Shown here: one piece after another, positions 61,122 through 64,000 of the stretch | Layout of the letters: each line of letters opens with the position of its first letter | How positions within the stretch are numbered: position 1 is the stretch's first letter | Source: JANSWY01 sp965267245 | GTDB lineage: Bacteria > Bacteroidota > Bacteroidia > Cytophagales > Cyclobacteriaceae | Length of the DNA: 64,000 nt | Assembly (NCBI GenBank): GCA_965267245.1 | Contig: OZ253939.1 | Span: 1,302,001-1,366,000 of the forward strand | Reading direction: 5' to 3' | Made by a program: the position numbers and the translations under genes | The notes under the pieces: generated by a model | Databases searched by the model: none | What the model was told of the DNA's origin: nothing | The model's input: the letters and a program-made list of their open reading frames with translations, nothing else

Positions 61122-63209
61122 CTAGTACTTGAGCACTTTAAACTCTACTCTTCTATTCAATTTTCGTTCTTCTTCCGTACGGTTCTTCGTGATTGGTTGA
61201 GACCTACCGTAACCTTTACCAGTTATTCTATGAGAACTAATCCCTTTTGATATAAGGTATACATTTACAGCTTCTACCCTATCTGATGAAAGTTTAAACA
61301 GCTCATTACGGTCTCCACGGTTATCGGTATGACCTCCAAGCTCAATTTCCAGAGAAGGATTATCAATCATTAGTTTCACTAGTTTATCAAGTTCCTGGTA
61401 GGAGCTCTGTAACAAGGTCGCCTTACCTCTTTCAAACAACACATTCTGAAGGTTAAACACCTTTCCTACTGCAATAGGCTCCAGGTATAGGTCTTTCAAA
61501 ATCTCTTTATGACCTAAACCCTGGTCCGCATCAATGTGCTCACTAATAGGTACATGTCCTGGTGCCACTGCTCTCAAATCATATTCTTCACCATAAGGAA
61601 GTACAATTTGATAGTATCCATTTTCAGGGTCTGATATAGCTACGCCTGATTCTTCTGGCATTCCTATTACTTCGTAGTTGATTTCAGACTGCATCGGTTT
61701 ATTCGTAAACTTATCGTAGACAGTTCCTGTTATCCACAACACTGGTTCAGGCTTTGCTGGGTCAGCAAGTTTTATTCTGTAGGCGTCAGCTTCTCCAAAA
61801 CCCTTCTCATTATCATATGACACTAAATAAGCATAATCGCCTTCTGCGGATATAGTAAAATAAGCATCCCAGTAGGGAGTATTGATCTCGTCACCCAGGT
61901 TTTGCGGAGTACTCCAATTTGTCCAGCTGTTATCTAGTCTTCTTGTGACATAAATATCAGAGCTCCCATATCCTTTTAAACCATAGCTGGCGTAATATAA
62001 GGTCTTGTTATCAGCAGCTAGAAAAGGAGTCAGCTCATCTCCATAGGTATTTACAGTAGATCCCAGATTCTTAGGAGCAGACCATGAGCCATCATCCTGG
62101 AGAAAACAAACGTATATATCTTTACTCCCATGCGTATCATCCCTTTCCAACGAAGTGATCATCACCTTTCTGTTGGCAGAAATATGATAGCTTTCATATT
62201 GATTATAGTTATAGTAGTCCATTATCTTAACCTCCTCTGGCTCAGACCAACCGGATGATAAGCGGTGAGAAACATAAAGACCTTGTTTATCTCCAGTCTC
62301 TTCCCCTTCATCAAAATCCATGAAGAGCGTGTTATTATCAGGAGAAACGGACACTGTGCTATTATGCCATGCTGTGTTTAAAGGAGCTGGCATTTGAGTA
62401 GCTGGTCCCCAGGAACCATTTGACTGCAATGTGGAATACCAGATATCCTGCAACTTCTTTTCTCCTATATTTTTAGGGTGCTCATCTCTTGTGAAATATA
62501 AAGTTTTGCCATCATGTGAGGGTAAAGGATGTAGTTCATCGGTAACCGAGTTGATATTTGATCCAAGATTCTCTCTCACATAACCCTTCATGACGTCAGG
62601 AACTATGTTCATTGAAGTTGGTGGATGCTTTATTAAAAGATAATCCACAGCGATCTTGGTATTTGCACCAATGGTGAACCCTACATATTTACCTAACAAC
62701 CTAAGTGCCTTTTGCTCATGTACTTTTACCCCATTGATATAGAAAGACATAGATTCACCTTTCTTATGGACTATCATAACATTTTGACCTGCCTTTACCG
62801 CATTGCTTTCGGTCCATTCAGCGTAATACTCTGTTTCTCCACCTTTGTATCCATAGATAAGGAAATATCCTCCTTTTGAAATATCAAAGTAGTACTGTTC
62901 CGTATATGATGATCCAAACACCATCCCAAAACCATAATTCTTTTCACCCTGATCTAAAAGGTTTATTTGGCACTCTATGTAAAAATCCTTTTGAGGATTG
63001 ATGTACTCTTCATGGTAGAAGTTTCTGAGCTTATCTTTGGTCGCTATAATATACTGTCCCCCTTCAATTTTTGCATCGTAGAAATCAGTAGTTCCCACGT
63101 ACCAGTTGTTTTGATTGTCATCAAACTTCTCATGAAAAAGAATATTGGTCTGACTAAATACTTGGACTGAGAGTAATGTAAAAACTATTAGAAACCGAAG
63201 TTTCTTCAT
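61122..63209 (-). CDS. OmpA-family protein with PD40 propeller and jelly-roll domain
   Basis: A 695-residue exported protein. The signal is MKKLRFLIVFTLLSVQVFSQ. Residues about 25-195 form a LamG/DUF1080-like jelly roll (FHEKFDDNQNNWYVGTTDFYD, then YVGFTIGANTKIAVDYLLIKHP). Residues about 215-480 are PD40 propeller repeats (GKTLYFTRDEHPKN, DNNTLFMDFDEGEETG, DNKTLYYASYGLKGYGSSDIYVTRR). A carboxypeptidase-regulatory-like domain follows (ITGTVYDKFTNKPMQSEINY), then a C-terminal OmpA domain with ELGGHTDNRGDRNELFKLSSDRVEAV that binds peptidoglycan. It is a surface or periplasmic anchor protein; similar proteins occur near gliding and T9SS genes, but none of those is here. Confidence 0.9.
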   Translation of the reverse strand: MKKLRFLIVFTLLSVQVFSQTNILFHEKFDDNQNNWYVGTTDFYDAKIEGGQYIIATKDKLRNFYHEEYINPQKDFYIECQINLLDQGEKNYGFGMVFGSSYTEQYYFDISKGGYFLIYGYKGGETEYYAEWTESNAVKAGQNVMIVHKKGESMSFYINGVKVHEQKALRLLGKYVGFTIGANTKIAVDYLLIKHPPTSMNIVPDVMKGYVRENLGSNINSVTDELHPLPSHDGKTLYFTRDEHPKNIGEKKLQDIWYSTLQSNGSWGPATQMPAPLNTAWHNSTVSVSPDNNTLFMDFDEGEETGDKQGLYVSHRLSSGWSEPEEVKIMDYYNYNQYESYHISANRKVMITSLERDDTHGSKDIYVCFLQDDGSWSAPKNLGSTVNTYGDELTPFLAADNKTLYYASYGLKGYGSSDIYVTRRLDNSWTNWSTPQNLGDEINTPYWDAYFTISAEGDYAYLVSYDNEKGFGEADAYRIKLADPAKPEPVLWITGTVYDKFTNKPMQSEINYEVIGMPEESGVAISDPENGYYQIVLPYGEEYDLRAVAPGHVPISEHIDADQGLGHKEILKDLYLEPIAVGKVFNLQNVLFERGKATLLQSSYQELDKLVKLMIDNPSLEIELGGHTDNRGDRNELFKLSSDRVEAVNVYLISKGISSHRITGKGYGRSQPITKNRTEEERKLNRRVEFKVLKY

Positions 63210-63335
63210 AACCATGATCATTTGAAGTTAAATATTTGATTCAGAGCATACGATAAATACATGCACAGAAAATCAAGTTAAGTAAAGAAACTAAATTGAA
63301 CAAAATGAATCGATCCATAAGGTTCGGACAAGATA

Positions 63336-64000
63336 TTAAAAACCAGCTTTTACAAGTTCTTCATATACTATTGTATGAATCCTGGGTCTGATATTGAGCT
63401 CATAAAGCTTTCGATTTTCACGTGTGGGGTTTACCCTGTTAGATAAGAAAATAAACAAAAGCCCATTTTCAGGATCAGCCCAAACGAATGTTCCTGTATA
63501 ACCTGAATGGCCAAAGCTTTCAGGGCTCGCTTCTTTGGCGACAGAACTTTTGTCTGCATCATATTCTATCAAAGGCTTGTCAAAACCTAAGCCCCTACGA
63601 TTTCCTTCCTCACAATATTGACAAGTTGTGAATTTTCTAACTGTCTGATTGGAGAGATACCTTTTCCCTCCATACTCACCCATGTTTAAGAACATTTGCC
63701 ACACTTTAGCCAGGTCAATAGCAGACCCAAATAGACCGGCATTACCTGAAACCCCATCCATCATGGCAGCTCCTTCATCATGTACCTGGCCATGAATTGG
63801 AATTTGGCGAAAAAAGGTATCTACTTCAGTTGGGATAATTTCCGATTTAGGAAAGTGTTTGTAGGCATTAAATGTCAATGTACTCGCTCCCAGAGGCCTA
63901 TAAAATTCATCTTTCAGGAACTTCTCATACTCCTGACCGGAAAGGTTTGAGATAATTTCCGGGTACAGATAAAATGATAAGCCTGAATAAACATACCCGG
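63336..64000 (-). CDS. Serine hydrolase (beta-lactamase fold), C-terminal part, cut by window edge
   Basis: The frame stays open to the right window edge, so the 5' end is missing; about 221 residues are seen. Features of class C beta-lactamase/DD-peptidase-like proteins are YSGLSFYLYPEII (the YxN motif with Gly in place of Asn), VHDEGAAMMDGVSGNAGLFG with the His-Asp-Glu loop typical of the AmpC-like family, and FGHSGYTGTFVWADPENGLLFIFLSNR with the HxG motif. The end NIRPRIHTIVYEELVKAGF resembles the C-terminus of Bacteroidota proteins that fuse an N-terminal GH3 N-acetylglucosaminidase to a serine hydrolase. Whether that fusion exists here cannot be seen. Confidence 0.8.
   Translation of the reverse strand, partial: GYVYSGLSFYLYPEIISNLSGQEYEKFLKDEFYRPLGASTLTFNAYKHFPKSEIIPTEVDTFFRQIPIHGQVHDEGAAMMDGVSGNAGLFGSAIDLAKVWQMFLNMGEYGGKRYLSNQTVRKFTTCQYCEEGNRRGLGFDKPLIEYDADKSSVAKEASPESFGHSGYTGTFVWADPENGLLFIFLSNRVNPTRENRKLYELNIRPRIHTIVYEELVKAGF

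Noticed and set aside
61078..61245. Plus-strand frame starting ATG at 61078
   Set aside because: Most of it is antisense to the OmpA domain of the minus-strand gene and the peptide has no recognisable features.
1..64000. CRISPR arrays, insertion sequences, prophage genes, rRNA
   Set aside because: No regularly spaced repeats, transposase or integrase proteins, or rRNA-like segments were seen. tRNA genes were not found by eye but a small one could be missed without a covariance search.

Overview
The window comes from an AT-rich genome of the phylum Bacteroidota, most likely a marine or environmental member of the order Cytophagales. Several things point there. Promoters match the Bacteroidota TAnnTTTG form, and Shine-Dalgarno sequences are largely absent. 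There is a type IX secretion sorting domain, an alternative complex III (act) operon fused to a heme-copper oxidase operon, a long two-part IspG, an enlarged LeuRS and many outer-membrane lipoproteins. I saw no rRNA, convincing tRNA, CRISPR array, insertion sequence or prophage. The window reads as chromosomal core with a few accessory genes. Its right end cuts a serine hydrolase gene.

Layout. 1-2.4 kb: a PAQR/hemolysin III membrane protein, a DUF1349 lipoprotein and a LytTR response regulator. 2.4-8.0 kb: a glucan block, with malQ and an MFS sugar transporter on the minus strand and fbaA divergent on the plus strand. Two CG-centred palindromes between them look like LacI-family operators. 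8.1-13.1 kb: a cyclophilin, a VOC protein, an alpha/beta hydrolase, an acetyltransferase, and a gluconate-dehydrogenase-subunit-3-like protein paired with a GMC oxidoreductase. 13.1-16.1 kb: a small membrane-anchored protein of unknown function, then a heme-type TonB-dependent receptor. 16.2-20.1 kb: an SH3 lipoprotein, a histidine kinase with a single-domain response regulator, and a TolB-like beta-propeller lipoprotein. 20.2-25.8 kb: a lipoprotein alpha-amylase, a cysteine-cluster protein, hydroxybutyryl-CoA dehydrogenase with a P-loop kinase, an EF-hand protein and a predicted barrel protein. 25.9-39.8 kb: leuS, a two-lesion outer-membrane pseudogene, an acidic lipoprotein, an SGNH hydrolase, floA, a YjbR protein, a T9SS-secreted putative hydrolase, ispG, an SDR and mlaE/mlaF.

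39.8-60.3 kb is one continuous minus-strand respiratory block. It begins at a strong promoter at 60280-60311 and reads actA-B-C-D-E-F, ctaC, ctaD, ctaA, ctaB, two subunit III genes and subunit IV. A hairpin with a T-run follows. Then come four small membrane or thioredoxin-fold proteins (SCO-like, DUF420, a CxxC mini-protein and DUF983) and a 1214-residue multi-membrane sensor kinase. Together they encode quinol oxidation by alternative complex III, electron transfer through its cytochromes to an A1-type oxidase, heme A synthesis and probably copper or cofactor insertion.

60.3-64 kb holds an 866-base stretch with a 58-codon candidate gene, its terminator and a palindromic site, then an OmpA/PD40 outer-membrane protein and the cut serine hydrolase.

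The parts most likely to hide something undescribed are the maturation module with its giant kinase (39.8-45.2 kb), the TonB receptor with its small PPP-tailed partner (13.1-16.1 kb), the T9SS-secreted hydrolase (33.1-35.3 kb) and the 58-residue gene near 60.8 kb.
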